A stretch of 64,000 nt of DNA from contig KN817550.1 in the NCBI GenBank assembly GCA_000827495.1, forward strand, positions 284,828 through 348,827, in the 5' to 3' direction. How positions within the stretch are numbered: position 1 is the first letter of the stretch; each line of letters opens with the position of its first letter. The stretch is from Hypholoma sublateritium FD-334 SS-4. Lineage: Eukaryota; Basidiomycota; Agaricomycetes; Agaricales; Strophariaceae. A model generated the notes under the pieces. The model was not told the origin of the DNA, ran no database searches, and saw only the letters and a list, made by a program, of their open reading frames with translations. The position numbers were made by a program, and so were the translations under genes. Shown piece after piece: positions 51,200 through 61,633 of this stretch.

Positions 51200-52051
51200 A
51201 TGCTCTCCTTTTCAACCGCTGCATTATTTGCCAGCATCCTTTTCGGCTCGGTCCAAGCGGTACCTGTTCAACTTGGGAAGCGTATCGATCAGACTATATC
51301 AGCGTCGACTACGGCCTGGGAGCAAGCTTGCGTATGATTCCATACATGTCATCTCGCCTGGACGTAGGCTAATTCCTGAACAGATCACCGCAGGAGGTAC
51401 TCGGGATACCTGCAGCAATGTTGCTGTAACTGCGTTCACTAGCTTGCAAGAGTCCGGAGCTGTCTGCGACCAGCAGAATGGGGCGGATAGCATGATCGAT
51501 CTGGCGAAGCAACTCAACAACACTGGCGATATGATCAGGCTCGCACAGATATTTGCCCAGCAGCCACGAAACTCGGTCAGTATATTTTGCTCGTCCGGTC
51601 TGTCGCGCGTTTCTCACTCCCAAGTACCCACAGCCTGACAAATCCCAAGTTCCATACTGTCAGGTAGCTCCCAAAAATGCAGAGCTCAACGGACTTTTCC
51701 ACTGCCAATTTTCCGGCTCCAATTTCAGTGTTTTCAGTGGAGACCAGACCGGAAATGTGCCACTGGGCTTGACTTCCCTCAACCCAGCTGGATCATGCCC
51801 AGCAAACCCCGAGGGGCCTATACCCGATGGCGTTCAGCTTAACACATTGGTGACTGAGCCAATTGCCGCGTAAGCTGAGTCTTTTTCTCATTGCAATAAT
51901 GTACTGAAGCATCATACCGTGAAGATCGAGTAGTGTTGGTAATGCAACTGCAAGCCCTGTGGTGGCTATCGCACAGGCATCGGCAACCTCTTCAGTTGCG
52001 CCTGCAGCTTCAGTGCTCAGCTGCTCGGTCCAGGCTGAGGGCGTGAATTAA
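51200..52051 (+). CDS. Small secreted cysteine-containing protein, unknown family
   Basis: Four exons give about 200 residues. The signal peptide (MLSFSTAALFASILFGSVQA) is followed by VPVQLGKRIDQTI, a helical part with conserved-looking cysteines (WEQACITAGGTRDTCSN, SGAVCDQQNGADSMIDLAKQ) and a second part (PYCQVAPKNAELNGLFHCQF, then NPAGSCPANPEGPIPDGVQL). The C-terminus is Ala/Ser/Thr-rich with one more Cys and ends VQAEGVN. It resembles uncharacterised agaricomycete secreted proteins, but I cannot name a family. There is no GPI-type hydrophobic tail. It is likely exported; role unknown. Confidence 0.75.
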
Positions 52052-52558
52052 TGTCTAAGGGCAATATGGCTGATTGTCTCTGATTGTCTAATTCGTTTAG
52101 TGACAATGAGCTACATGGTACACGATTGTTGGCGTATAAATGGAAAAATGCAAAACATGTTGTTATTCGAATCGAGCCTGTATCAAAGTCCAAGTTCAGG
52201 AGGTACCAAGAATTATGGCGCAAGCAGGGGAAAACATACTACATGGCGGAGAGGCATCAATGACAAAAACAAAATTGAAACCACGACTGTCAATGCGGGC
52301 AGGGGATGGCAGGTATTCAGCAGCATCTTGACCAAAGAAGATAGGCAGAAAGAAGCGCCCGACAGACAGATCAGACATGGATGTCGGCGTTCGCATTGGC
52401 AACATGGGAGGATCGCGATAGGCGTAATGTAGCAACCGGTATCAGGTGGCATGGACATCGCTAGGTGCGACCGCACGCTCGCCCCCTCGCCGGTTTTCTA
52501 CACGCCGTGACAGCACTGGCACGATGCGGCAGTATGCTCCCTACGTCAGAAGATACAT
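52052..52558. other. Convergent 3' intergenic region
   Basis: Between the secreted protein gene and the minus-strand F-box-like gene. Overlapping short frames on both strands, none supported. Confidence 0.45.
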
Positions 52559-54364
52559 TCATGATTGTCGTCTGTAGTACCATTCTCCGGACTCCAATTG
52601 AGCTGAATTTCCTGTGGCGCGCTCTGGGAAATATAACTCGGCCCGGGATTCATCGTGAAAGGAGGACGCCAGTGTGATCTCTGGGAGCCGCGTGCACGAT
52701 GGCGGTGCGATATACGCCTCTACCTGTCCTCTAATCAACGCCTGTCCGCGGTCGATATCACTCGCAGTAGCACAATGTTGAGTCTGCGTCCTCGGTGGTG
52801 CGGCTGGTGAGAGAGTCAAATGCCGAAAACGTGGAAGATAACACGAGATGTTGTCAACCAGGCGGGTCTGAAAAGAGGATATTCAGTCGAGGCTTTTCAG
52901 CGAATTTGTGGATTTCGACAGGACTTACAAAAATGTTTTCCGAATCCGCTTCTACGTCTCCAGTCTTCAATATTAATGGTGACAGTGATATCGAAAGGAA
53001 TCTCAGTGAGCGGCACTTTTTGACCATAGGTAGATTATGATCGCCCAAACACCAGCCATCTTCGTCGGCCACCTTTACGTGGAGCACCTCCAACGTCTCT
53101 GTGTGTTTAGGCAGGGATTTTTTCCAGAAGCGGGCCGCGAGTTGGTTTGAATCAGCGTCGCTCTCCACCCCAGATGACGATAGTGAAATCTTTTTCAGAC
53201 CCGAATATCCTTCAATGTACCCGAGAAACGACACAGTAATCTGGGTAAGCGATACATCATCAAGTTGAATTCCGCAGTGCCCAAGAGCATCCCATATCGC
53301 ACTAGGGGTGGAACCGACGTCAAGTTGGTTCTCCAGAGTAATCTGGTTGCTTTTTTGGACATCACAGGAGACCCCTTTACCACTACCGGTCGGTAGTTGT
53401 AATGGGGGGACAATGCACGTCAGGTCAAGCGACTTGAGGCACTGGAGATGCGGAAGTGTGACGGCGTCGAGCTTCACGAAGAGGGTCTTCAGTGAAAGTT
53501 GTTGAAGACGCAGCGGGGAAACATTGGGAGGGTATTCCGAGAAGAGACTGTGCAGACTGGTACTTGGATATGTGGTGCCTGAGCTGCTCCCGCCTGTGCC
53601 GATGCGAAGACTGGTTATCTGCGAATTACGAGCAAGTAGCTTTGCGACATTCTTGCATGTCTCATCAAAAAAAGTGCTGGAAGACCAATTTATCGTGGTG
53701 ACATCAATGTCATGCAGGTTATGCAGACGATGCACGGGTGCCGCAATTTTAAGGAAGGTAGCGTCGAGAATGAGACTTTCTAGCTGCGGAAGTGCCCTCA
53801 AGGCTTTCGAGATCGTATTCTGAACCCAGGTATCATCTGCTTCATGCGTCAGCCAGCTGCAGGAATTAGTAGCGACACACAGCGAACATATTGGGAGCTA
53901 ACCTGACATTACTAACATGCTTCAATGCAACTATTGCGTCGAAAAGATATTTTTTCATCCGTCGTTCTCCCTCAGAAGCATCTAGGTCTTTTTTGTCCAC
54001 CACAGTACCTTGCGTGGTAGGATCATACCTGGGTGAAAAGCACACCAGTAATAAATGGGTTGTAGCTCGAGCAGCAGCGGGGGATCTGCCAGCGGCCAGC
54101 GCACGGATTTTCGGAATGCTTTTGGATAGGTTGGTTCTGGAGATATTCAATGTGATCTGCTGAAGGACTGTGGCTTCGAGCATCTCGTTCAACCGTTTGC
54201 ATGTCAGACGCAGATTCCCAGCATCATTTACACTCAGCTAACGAATGAAAGGTAACCGGTGAGCTCAGACGACCCGCGAAGAATCACAGGGCCCTCACCG
54301 ACACTCCGATATCATAAACAATCTCTGCTGCAAGTTGGAGTATACTCGAGTGACTCGACGACAT
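52559..54364 (-). CDS. F-box-like leucine-rich protein, paralog A
   Basis: Probable substrate-recognition type F-box-like protein. The start MSSSHSSILQLAAEIVYDIG continues across an intron to LRLTCKRLNEMLEATVLQQI, a degenerate F-box (P-x-E-L/I...LRLTCKxL). The body has leucine-rich strands: LPQLESLILDATFLKIAAPV, HNLHDIDVT, LRLQQLSLKTLFVKLDAVTL, LPHLQCLKSLDLTCIVPPLQ, GYIEGYSGLKKISLSSSGVE and KKSLPKHTETLEVLHVKVAD. The unspliced frame stops at 52854, but an intron with donor GTAAGT after ADSENIF joins a last exon ending ESGEWYYRRQS, matching REGEWKW in paralog B. Paralog B lies head-to-head 757 bp away. The ligand is unknown. Confidence 0.75.
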
Positions 54365-55121
54365 AAGTATTAGTGAGGCTTCGGAAGTGTGAGCTTTCAG
54401 TTGCAAGCTCGGGGTACCCTGTACCTAACACTCTGGGAATATCGACAAGAATAAATCTTGCCTTTTTTTAAGTATCTGACGTGGTGGTTGGATTCGAACA
54501 TCATGGTGATTCGAAGCAGTTGTCCGTTCTCGGGGCTCGACACGTGGGAAGTAAAGAGCTCGGCGCTCTGAGGTGGAATTTATCCACTCTCGAGTGGCTC
54601 ACGGCCCAGATAGACGATGAGTCACTCTCTTCCAAGTATTCGCCCGATACAGCAATATTCGAAGTTCAAATTCAAAGAGTTGAATTGCTTTACTTTTAGT
54701 CGAGTCGTGCAGCGGGATTTGCCGGTGAAATTCTACCCGTCAACGCATCACTGTTCCATGAGTTCACTTCTTGTTCACACCTCCAGCCCCTTTGTCGTAT
54801 TCCACATCTTTCGCTGCGTCAAAATGAATCATTCTGCTGGGCTTGGCTGTGGCAACTCTGAACCTGCCTTGTGTGTGTGGATGGTACGCGATTTCGAACT
54901 GGCTATCTGAACTAGGTTCTTTCAACTGCGCAGTCGTTCCCAGGCGGCACTGGTAGCACCTGCAAAGATTTCTGCTCGGCGTTTGTGCTGGTCTCCGAGT
55001 TGCACACAAATAGATGATAACCGACGCTATATGTAGCCAAATCACCTGATAGCTCGATGTCGAATTTTGTTTTCAGCCCACAACACGCGACATGTGGGCG
55101 ACATTCATTGTAACAACCACC
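54365..55121. other. Divergent promoter region of the F-box-like pair
   Basis: Shared upstream region of the two head-to-head paralogs. No convincing gene: plus frames at 54.48-54.91 kb have no motif. Confidence 0.45.
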
Positions 55122-57003
55122 ATGGCCACCATTCTCGCCCTCGCACCGGAGCTGATACATAGAATGGCGGACTACGTAAGTCTCCATAAATACCCTGTCA
55201 AATATTCGCTCATCTTTGTCTGCAGCTTAGAATTCGGGATGTCAAGCTCATGCGATTGACCTGTAGACAGCTCGGGGAATATCTCGAAAGCAAGATGTTG
55301 CACACTGTCGTGCTGAACATGAACAAGAGAAGCGAACCTCATAATAACACCACGGAGATGCTTCACTCGTTGGCATCTTCCAGCGTCTCTGGGGCTGTAT
55401 CCCGCTCTGCCCGGCATCTGATCATTGGATCCCTTTCCCCGGCCCACGATCCTAATTTCTGGGGGCCGATCTCGGAGGATGTCAACGCGCCTCGGGGTGC
55501 TTCAAAAAAAGAGGATAAAAGCGGACAACATGAAGAAATGAAGCAAGCCCTCGTCAACGTCATCATATCGCTGTCCAATATACACACCATTGCGTGCGTT
55601 ACTCAATGCCTATCACTTTATCTGTTCTGATGTCACTCAAATGTTTTAGGTGGAGGACGGAATACGAAGATACAGAATGGGCTCAAACTGTGGTGGCATC
55701 GGCGCTCGTATCTATGCCACATCTCTATCGCCTCGACGTTATGCTGGCATACTGTCGTGTTCCGCTGCCCTTGCAGGATATGCGTAATCTGCGGGAAATT
55801 ACACTATCCGAAGGCAATACCCCCTCTAATAACATTCCTAATCGCCAGACGTTTGTAAATCTGGCTACTCTGATCGCGCAATCTCCACCTGGGCATATTA
55901 CGCGCATACAAGCAAGTCATGGGTACTATGACACAGTGCGTGCTGACCCCAAGCCAAATTTACATGAATTACTAGGCCAATTTTCGGATGATATACCCCC
56001 CCTTCGACTACGGCATCTCGGAATAGCCAACGCATTCGTTAAATTTGACGAGCGAACTATACCTCACCTCAAGCACCTGACTTCTCTAGATCTTTCGAAC
56101 ATCCTCAAGCCACGAGAACATGCAAAGCGGTATCGCGGGCGATATCGGATGGCACCACAGCCCATCGACCCAGCTGTCTACAGAAGCCAGCGCGCCGTAG
56201 GTTCAACAGTGGACGAAATCTGGGGCCAGCTCTCCCAGCTCGGGGTCTGGCTTGAGGAGATAACGCTCTCAGATGTCGTTCCCGCCTTTCTGGAGTATCT
56301 CGCGTGCTATTCCGGACTTAAAAGCCTCTCCCTTCGCGTGCGAGGCTTCGATACGCCGGAGGAATCCAATGCGCTCGCCCTTCCATTCTTTGAACGGTCG
56401 CTGCCTCAGCACACTGGATCACTGAAGCGGCTAATTATAGAAGCACCATATGAAGGCTTGTGGTGTTTTGGCGATCACAATATCGATATAATATCAGCAT
56501 GCGCGCGCTTACAACACCTTCGTGTTTCCCTCATGACACAGAGCACCAAGGGCGTAGCGATACACACAATTAAAAGCATCGAAGATTCCGTTGTAAGTCA
56601 TTTATACGATTTCGATTGAGCTATGCACTGAGTCGCAACATGCTAGGACGCTCTTCTCGGCATAACTCCGCGCATGCCCCAGCTAAATACACTCCGACTG
56701 CACATCGCAAATTTGGAGGTGGACCGGCAGACGTTCTGCGGGACCGGCGCCCTGGTGTACTATTCGTCCGCGACGAAACGCATCATCGAGCATATACACG
56801 GGTTCAGCGTGTCTGTGCGGACGCACACTTCCATGCCCGTCCTTTACGTGGGGCCGAAGACGTTCGAGCCTGGGCGCGTTTCGATCACGGGGGGATCAGA
56901 CGCGTACCGAGAGGGCGAGTGGAAGTGGATGTATAGAATCGCCCCACCCGAGGCCGGCTTAGAAGTTCCTCTCCCGCAAGCCGGGAAAGATGTGCAAAAT
57001 TAG
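55122..57003 (+). CDS. F-box-like leucine-rich protein, paralog B
   Basis: Counterpart of paralog A on the other strand. The N-terminus MATILALAPELIHRMADY joins LRIRDVKLMRLTCRQLGEYL (F-box-like), followed by SARHLIIGSLSPAHDPNFWG and an acidic, charged loop. The leucine-rich body follows: ALVSMPHLYRLDVMLAYCRV, LQDMRNLREITLSE, LRLRHLGIANAFVKFDERTI, PHLKHLTSLDLSNILK, EYLACYSGLKSLSLRVRG and ERSLPQHTGSLKRLIIEAPY. The last exon (from about 56.65 kb) ends EVPLPQAGKDVQN. The Ser/Leu-Pro-x-HT-x-SL block and the GLW/GWC-FGDHN segment are shared with paralog A, confirming duplication. Four exons. It probably works with Skp1/cullin, by inference from the F-box pattern only. Confidence 0.75.
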
Positions 57004-57260
57004 ACTGTAATGTACATGTTATAAATACCTGCATAATATGTGTATCGATTGAGTTTGAGGATGTCGGCGAAGCCTCAAGGCTGATCCACGGTAGGATAAC
57101 GTAGTGGAATGGAACCCAATTTTGTATCGTACCTTTATGAGGTTCATCTTGTTCATCGATAAGTACTCAGAGGCACGGATAAGACCAGCATACCAAAGCA
57201 CCGCCCACCATGCAACTACTTCCCGAGATTTCAAAGGGTACCTGCCAGCCGAGCACGATC

Positions 57261-58153
57261 ATGGCTAGCGGGCAAATCTTATCTCCCGGAATCTACCAGA
57301 TTGTCAACGTCGGGGACCCCAGATATACTTTAGATCTATCTGGATACGATAAGAGCTCTATTCTAGGTGTGTGCATTGGTCACCTACTGGCCAAAATAAT
57401 TGTCTAAGGACATTGGAACAGCGTATGGTGCTCATGGAGGAAAAAACCAAAAGGTACGAAATTCTGTACTGCATACCAGTGAAGTTGATTTTGATCTGTC
57501 ACTACAGTGGTACCTTCAACGCTTGGGGGCAGGTTATTCCATCTGCAGTGTATACAATGGGGCGTATATGACCTGGACCCGGAGCGACGTCGACAATACT
57601 CTGGTGGCCAACGAATACCCTACGAGCTGGGCAATAGAGGCAGCGGGAAGTGGACGCGACGTATACACGTAAGAGCGGCTTCTTTACTTTCTAGGGCTAA
57701 CTTGGAATGATTTTTGTTTTGCAGGATACGCTGGTCGGACAGTCTGCAAGAGATCGGGATTTCTGAGAAAGCCACTGTAATTATATGCATGCAATTGTTT
57801 GAGCAACTCCCGGCCTGAATGAATTTATTATGCAGGTTCGACTCAGCCACGACCAGGCAAGCAAAGGCAATCAGTATTACCAGTGGAAATTTACAGGCGT
57901 ACCTATGGGGGACGCGTTTGAATCAGTTGAAAAATCCAAAGAATCGCACAGCGATCCCATTAGTATTCCTGCCACCGCGGCACTGGAAGTGCAAATAGCC
58001 GATCCCACTTCAAGCGCTACAACGAACACGGTTGTGGGCGTCCGGCGGCTAGGATTAGACGGTGCTGGCGACCTTGCAATTACTACGACAACGACCACGG
58101 TGACAACAAGTGTGTCAATAGTCACGGGTTTGGGTGGGCTTCAAGTAAAATGA
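57261..58153 (+). CDS. Ricin-B-fold (beta-trefoil) lectin-like protein with Thr-rich tail
   Basis: Five exons give about 215 residues. The start MASGQILSPGIYQIVNVGDP and RYTLDLSGYDKSSILG, then GTAYGAHGGKNQKWYLQRLG and GYSICSVYNGAYMTWTRS, follow the carbohydrate-binding beta-trefoil repeat (G-x-Y-x-I-x-NV...LDLSG...HGG-x-NQ-x-W). A third repeat-like part (NQYYQWKFTGVPMGDAFESV) precedes a Thr-rich end (TTTTTTVTTS). There is no signal peptide, as in many mushroom fruiting-body lectins kept in the cytoplasm. Only the lectin fold is present; no toxic A-chain domain. An in-frame upstream ATG at 57210 would add 17 residues. The sugar specificity is not readable. Confidence 0.8.
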
Positions 58154-59269
58154 GAGGTTGAGTCAATTTTCGTGTAGTCATTTGGACGAAAATTTGTGCC
58201 GATTTTTTGCAAGTTCGTATCTGTAGTCGGTTTGTACTCAATTCCTGCCATCGAGCGACTATGGAAAATCAACCATTCTTATGTCTTCGCTCGTGCCTGC
58301 AATATCCACTCACGTGTGGATTACAGAACACCTAAGGAGATCTACGGTTTTCTCAAAGTTCTCAAAGCGTTGATCTTTTCTTCGGACACAGGAGACCGTA
58401 TGCACGCACCCGGTTAACCTGACGATGGCTTTCTCCATGACTTGCTCTTGCCCACCTTCGACGTCGGAGTCGTCCTTATCCCTCGATTAAACGAGATTTG
58501 AATGGTACGTGTTGGGCACCTTTTCCGATGCCGGATTGCGAAGCGCTGCGGCGACTAGCAGACCAAGTTCCGTGGCACTCCTGCCTGATGTACACATTTC
58601 TCTTGGTCGCCTGCAGAAACATCAAACATCAAACGCACCCAAAAAGCTTGAGGGGGTTGGTGTCAAGTGTGTACCGTTGTATACAGAATCGTTCCCGGAG
58701 AGAAAACGTGCGGCAACGGAGATAGTTGAGCGAGTCGGCGCTGCGACCACTTCATATATGTCCCGTACGTATCGGTGCCCACTCTAAGTATCTGGTCCAT
58801 ATATCTGCGTGAGCACCAGCCTCCAGTCGGGGGAGCGAATTTTGAGAGAATCATGGTTGAACGTTGAACGTTGAATCATGGAGTCAAAATGCTGGCAAGT
58901 TTTATTGTCCGCCGGAGACAGCCGCCGGCTTTTCCGGCGCCAGCACATCGAGCCGCTCTTGAACCTGAACTGCATACTCTTCTAATCATCTCTTTAACTC
59001 ACGAGACATCCGACGGGAAATTCACCAGAACTTGAATACGCGGTTCACTGTGTTAGCCTGCATGCCGAAAAAACTAGCGGCCTCTGCAGAGTTGTAGCTT
59101 TTACCAACTTGGACATTCAAATTTCAGCATTCAACGTTCAACGTTGTTAACGTGCGTGCATTACCTTGTCAAGATCCCGAATACTAATATAATGCCTGTG
59201 GTTGGTGCATAGGCCTCTTACGGTTCATATATCTGGCATCTGAGCATCTTCTTTCTGTAACCTCCGCAG
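58154..59269. other. Intergenic, with one unexplained coding-like fragment
   Basis: At 58509-58787 a plus-strand frame contains RPSSVALLPDVHISLGRLQK and VPLYTESFPERKRAATEIVE, which read like real protein but have no start, splice context or family I know; a relic is likely. The rest is noncoding and holds an inverted repeat. Confidence 0.4.
58860..59145. repeat. 17-bp inverted repeat arms, about 250 bp apart
   Basis: AACGTTGAACGTTGAAT at 58860-58876 is the exact reverse complement of 59129-59145. Each arm is itself a short tandem of a GTTGAAC-type heptamer. The spacer includes GC-rich palindromic bits (GCCGCCGGCTTTTCCGGCGCC region). It could be a small non-autonomous element or a foldback, but no target-site duplication was found. 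Confidence 0.45.
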
Positions 59270-60322
59270 ATGCTCTCATTCACCGTCCCTCTACATGTCA
59301 GAAAAAACTCATGCCAGGCTGCGCGCATCTCGGCCCACGTCCGAATTCGGCCGCCTACATACACCTGGGCACGGACATTCTCCGCTTCTCTGCCTTCGTA
59401 CCACCTCGCAGTAACTGTGTTGCGTACGCTGCTCCCTAACCGTATTGTGGAAACCCGGCAGCAAATTGTCGATCTCAGCGGGCTCACTAGAAAATTCGTC
59501 AAAGTACCCTTCTATCATCCGCGCTGGCCAACCCCTTTCCAAGGAATTAGGATATCAAACAGCATTTTTGATGAACAAATTACCAGGTTCCCCGGCGATA
59601 CACGGGGATTCTTCTATTACCGCCCCGGCGTCCCTGCACTTGCTGGAGGCGTGCGATTTCGCCTCAGCGACAATGCCGCCGCATTTAATGCTGGGCGTGA
59701 CCTGATGTTCCGTGGCAAACCTTGGGAAGCGCAACTTGTTGATATCACTCGATGTGACGTGTACCGCTCCTTTATTCCTGTTCTGCTTGCAGAAGGACTC
59801 GTAGACGAGGATTTGCTTTTGGACGCCAGGAAGAGCCAGGATGCATGGAATACCAGACAACGGTTCTACTCCTTCTCAGATCCGTTCATACTCCCACTCC
59901 AGCAGAAAGTCTTCACATGCGGTTTTTATACTCGAAAAGGCTGCCACGGACACAGATTCCCTGGTTTGTGTACTAAAGACAACCGGCGCACAAAGTTTTT
60001 GCATCCATATACAGGTGTGTACTTCATGTAGCATCTTTGCACCGTGGACGTTCTGCTTAACATCACAGGGAGCATTTTGGCCAAATTCGAGATCTCCAAG
60101 CTTCCAGAGCATGCGAAGTTCGGTCCGTGCTTGATCGTCAAGTGCCTGGAGATTGTGGAACCCATCGGATGTATCGTGCCTATCTACGACGGCTACGTGC
60201 GTCAACCAACGCCTGGAGCCTATATGAGAAGTGGAGAAAAAGTATGGCGTTTTCCACTTATGCGGCATCTAGACACGTTTCGCGACATGATGGAGCAGGA
60301 GGGGCTTCTACCAACTGATTGA
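59270..60322 (+). CDS. Uncharacterised agaricomycete protein
   Basis: Two exons give about 330 residues. Intron 60025-60067 or so joins LHPYTG to SILAKFEISKLPEHAKFGPC. The first exon contains SGLTRKFVKVPFYHPRWPTP, FPGDTRGFFYYRPGVPALAG and VRFRLSDNAAAFNAGRDLMF; the second ends with PIGCIVPIYDGYVRQPTPGA and KVWRFPLMRHLDTFRDMM. The closing pattern (VRFE-x-S-LP-x-H ... EPVxCVxPxYDGxVxxPxxGA) recurs in many polypore/agaric proteins of unknown role that I recall without a name. The N-terminus could extend upstream with another exon. No catalytic motif or signal peptide is visible. Confidence 0.65.
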
Positions 60323-60590
60323 AACAATGGTGTGCTCAGGCTCGTTTTCGTTGGATACGCATCTAGTCGCACAAACTGCATGCTCTGTTTAATTGCAACC
60401 ACACGCCACGGTTCCGTCTGGCTTTTCAGCCATCTTCCACAACACTTTTAGCGTTGGGATTGCCTGCATCACTCAGCGTACAACGGTCTACGCCTGCGCC
60501 TCAAAACCGGGATCGACAGCGACCACCGTTACGTCGATGGTGGATCGGCAATAACATGCATAGTACCTTCTCTGAACTTTTTTTTTCTAG

Positions 60591-61475
60591 TGGCGGAACA
60601 TCGCGCTCAGCACGGCCATACTCTGGGCATCGATACATGTTCCCATTCCCACCGACGCTGCCTCCATTGCGAGATATAACTTGGATACTCCGCCTACACA
60701 GGACTCTCCGCAGTTCTTATCAGCAATGACAATCGCAAAGCACCAGGCCCTAGCGATCAACGAGTGGCTCGGTCAATCAGGGGAATGCGTGCTCGCAATT
60801 TCTCTGTATGACCACGAGTACGTCTGTGGAGGTTTACAATGTCATCCTTGACGCCCTGATCCTCGACACCCTGATCCTATTCTGCCTGCGGTGGGCAGAT
60901 CTCAAGTGCGACGTCCCCGCGTCCGGAAACCTCATGCGCATCGCAAATATTCCTGGCAGCGAACTAGCACAACTCCACATGCTCGCTATCAGCGGCGGTA
61001 AGTTCGCACACAGTGCAGTTACAGGAGGCGGGCAATGGTGCGCCTCGTGTTGGGAGGACAGCGCCATCATCCACGCGCCGCGCCTGCGCGCGATTGCATG
61101 CAACAATATAACGGAAGACTTTTCGAGCCTTCCCCTACACTGGCGGCAGTTCACATCTATTACAATTTACGCAGGTGTGTGGTACGCTTCCTCTGAAGCA
61201 ATGTCCCCCTACAATTAAATGAGTATACCGTGCGCATGCCCGCATCTGGAATGCTTCCATATCTGCAGGAATTCGCCATCCATTCAGATCATATGGAACT
61301 CTTCCCGTTTCTCGACCTCCTCGACGTGCCCACGCTTCCAAGGCTGAAGGTCAATACGAGCTTGTTCATTGCCGCGCCGCTAGTCCGGCCCGGTCAAAAT
61401 CGGCTCCTGGCTAATCAAGGCACACTAATTTGTGGGCATTTATTTTGCACTGATATGTATTCTAATTTGAAATAA
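60591..61475 (+). pseudogene. F-box family gene fragment with a frameshift
   Basis: From 60591 one frame reads WRNIALSTAILWASIHVPIP, then KHQALAINEWLGQSGECVLA and ISLYDHEYVCGG before a stop. Family continuation resumes in the next frame at about 60823 with VEVYNVILDALILD, then CDVPASGNLMRIANIPGSEL, HAPRLRAIACNN and LPLHWRQFTSITIYAG. After a plausible intron it reads PYLQEFAIHSDHMELFPFLD and ends LIC-GHLF. W-R-x-IALSTPxLWASI is the standard end of the agaricomycete F-box. The shift cannot be an intron because the overlap is only about 10 nt. The 5' F-box exon at 60.43-60.59 kb is not clean. It looks recently broken; a sequencing error is the other possibility. Confidence 0.65.
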
Positions 61476-61633
61476 ATGTCTTTTATGCTGATTTTGGGGG
61501 GATGTCATGTACGACAATTTGGTACAAATTCCCAGAAATAGAAATGATGTCATCGAAGTGATTTCTATTCGTATCCATTTGAGACCACACTAGGTAACAT
61601 ATGCGAAATACAAAGAAATAGACAGAAATACGT

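Noticed and set aside
54478..54560. Possible minus-strand tRNA, because of a GTTCGAATCC-like B box
   Set aside because: No A box at the right distance and the ends do not pair into an acceptor stem.
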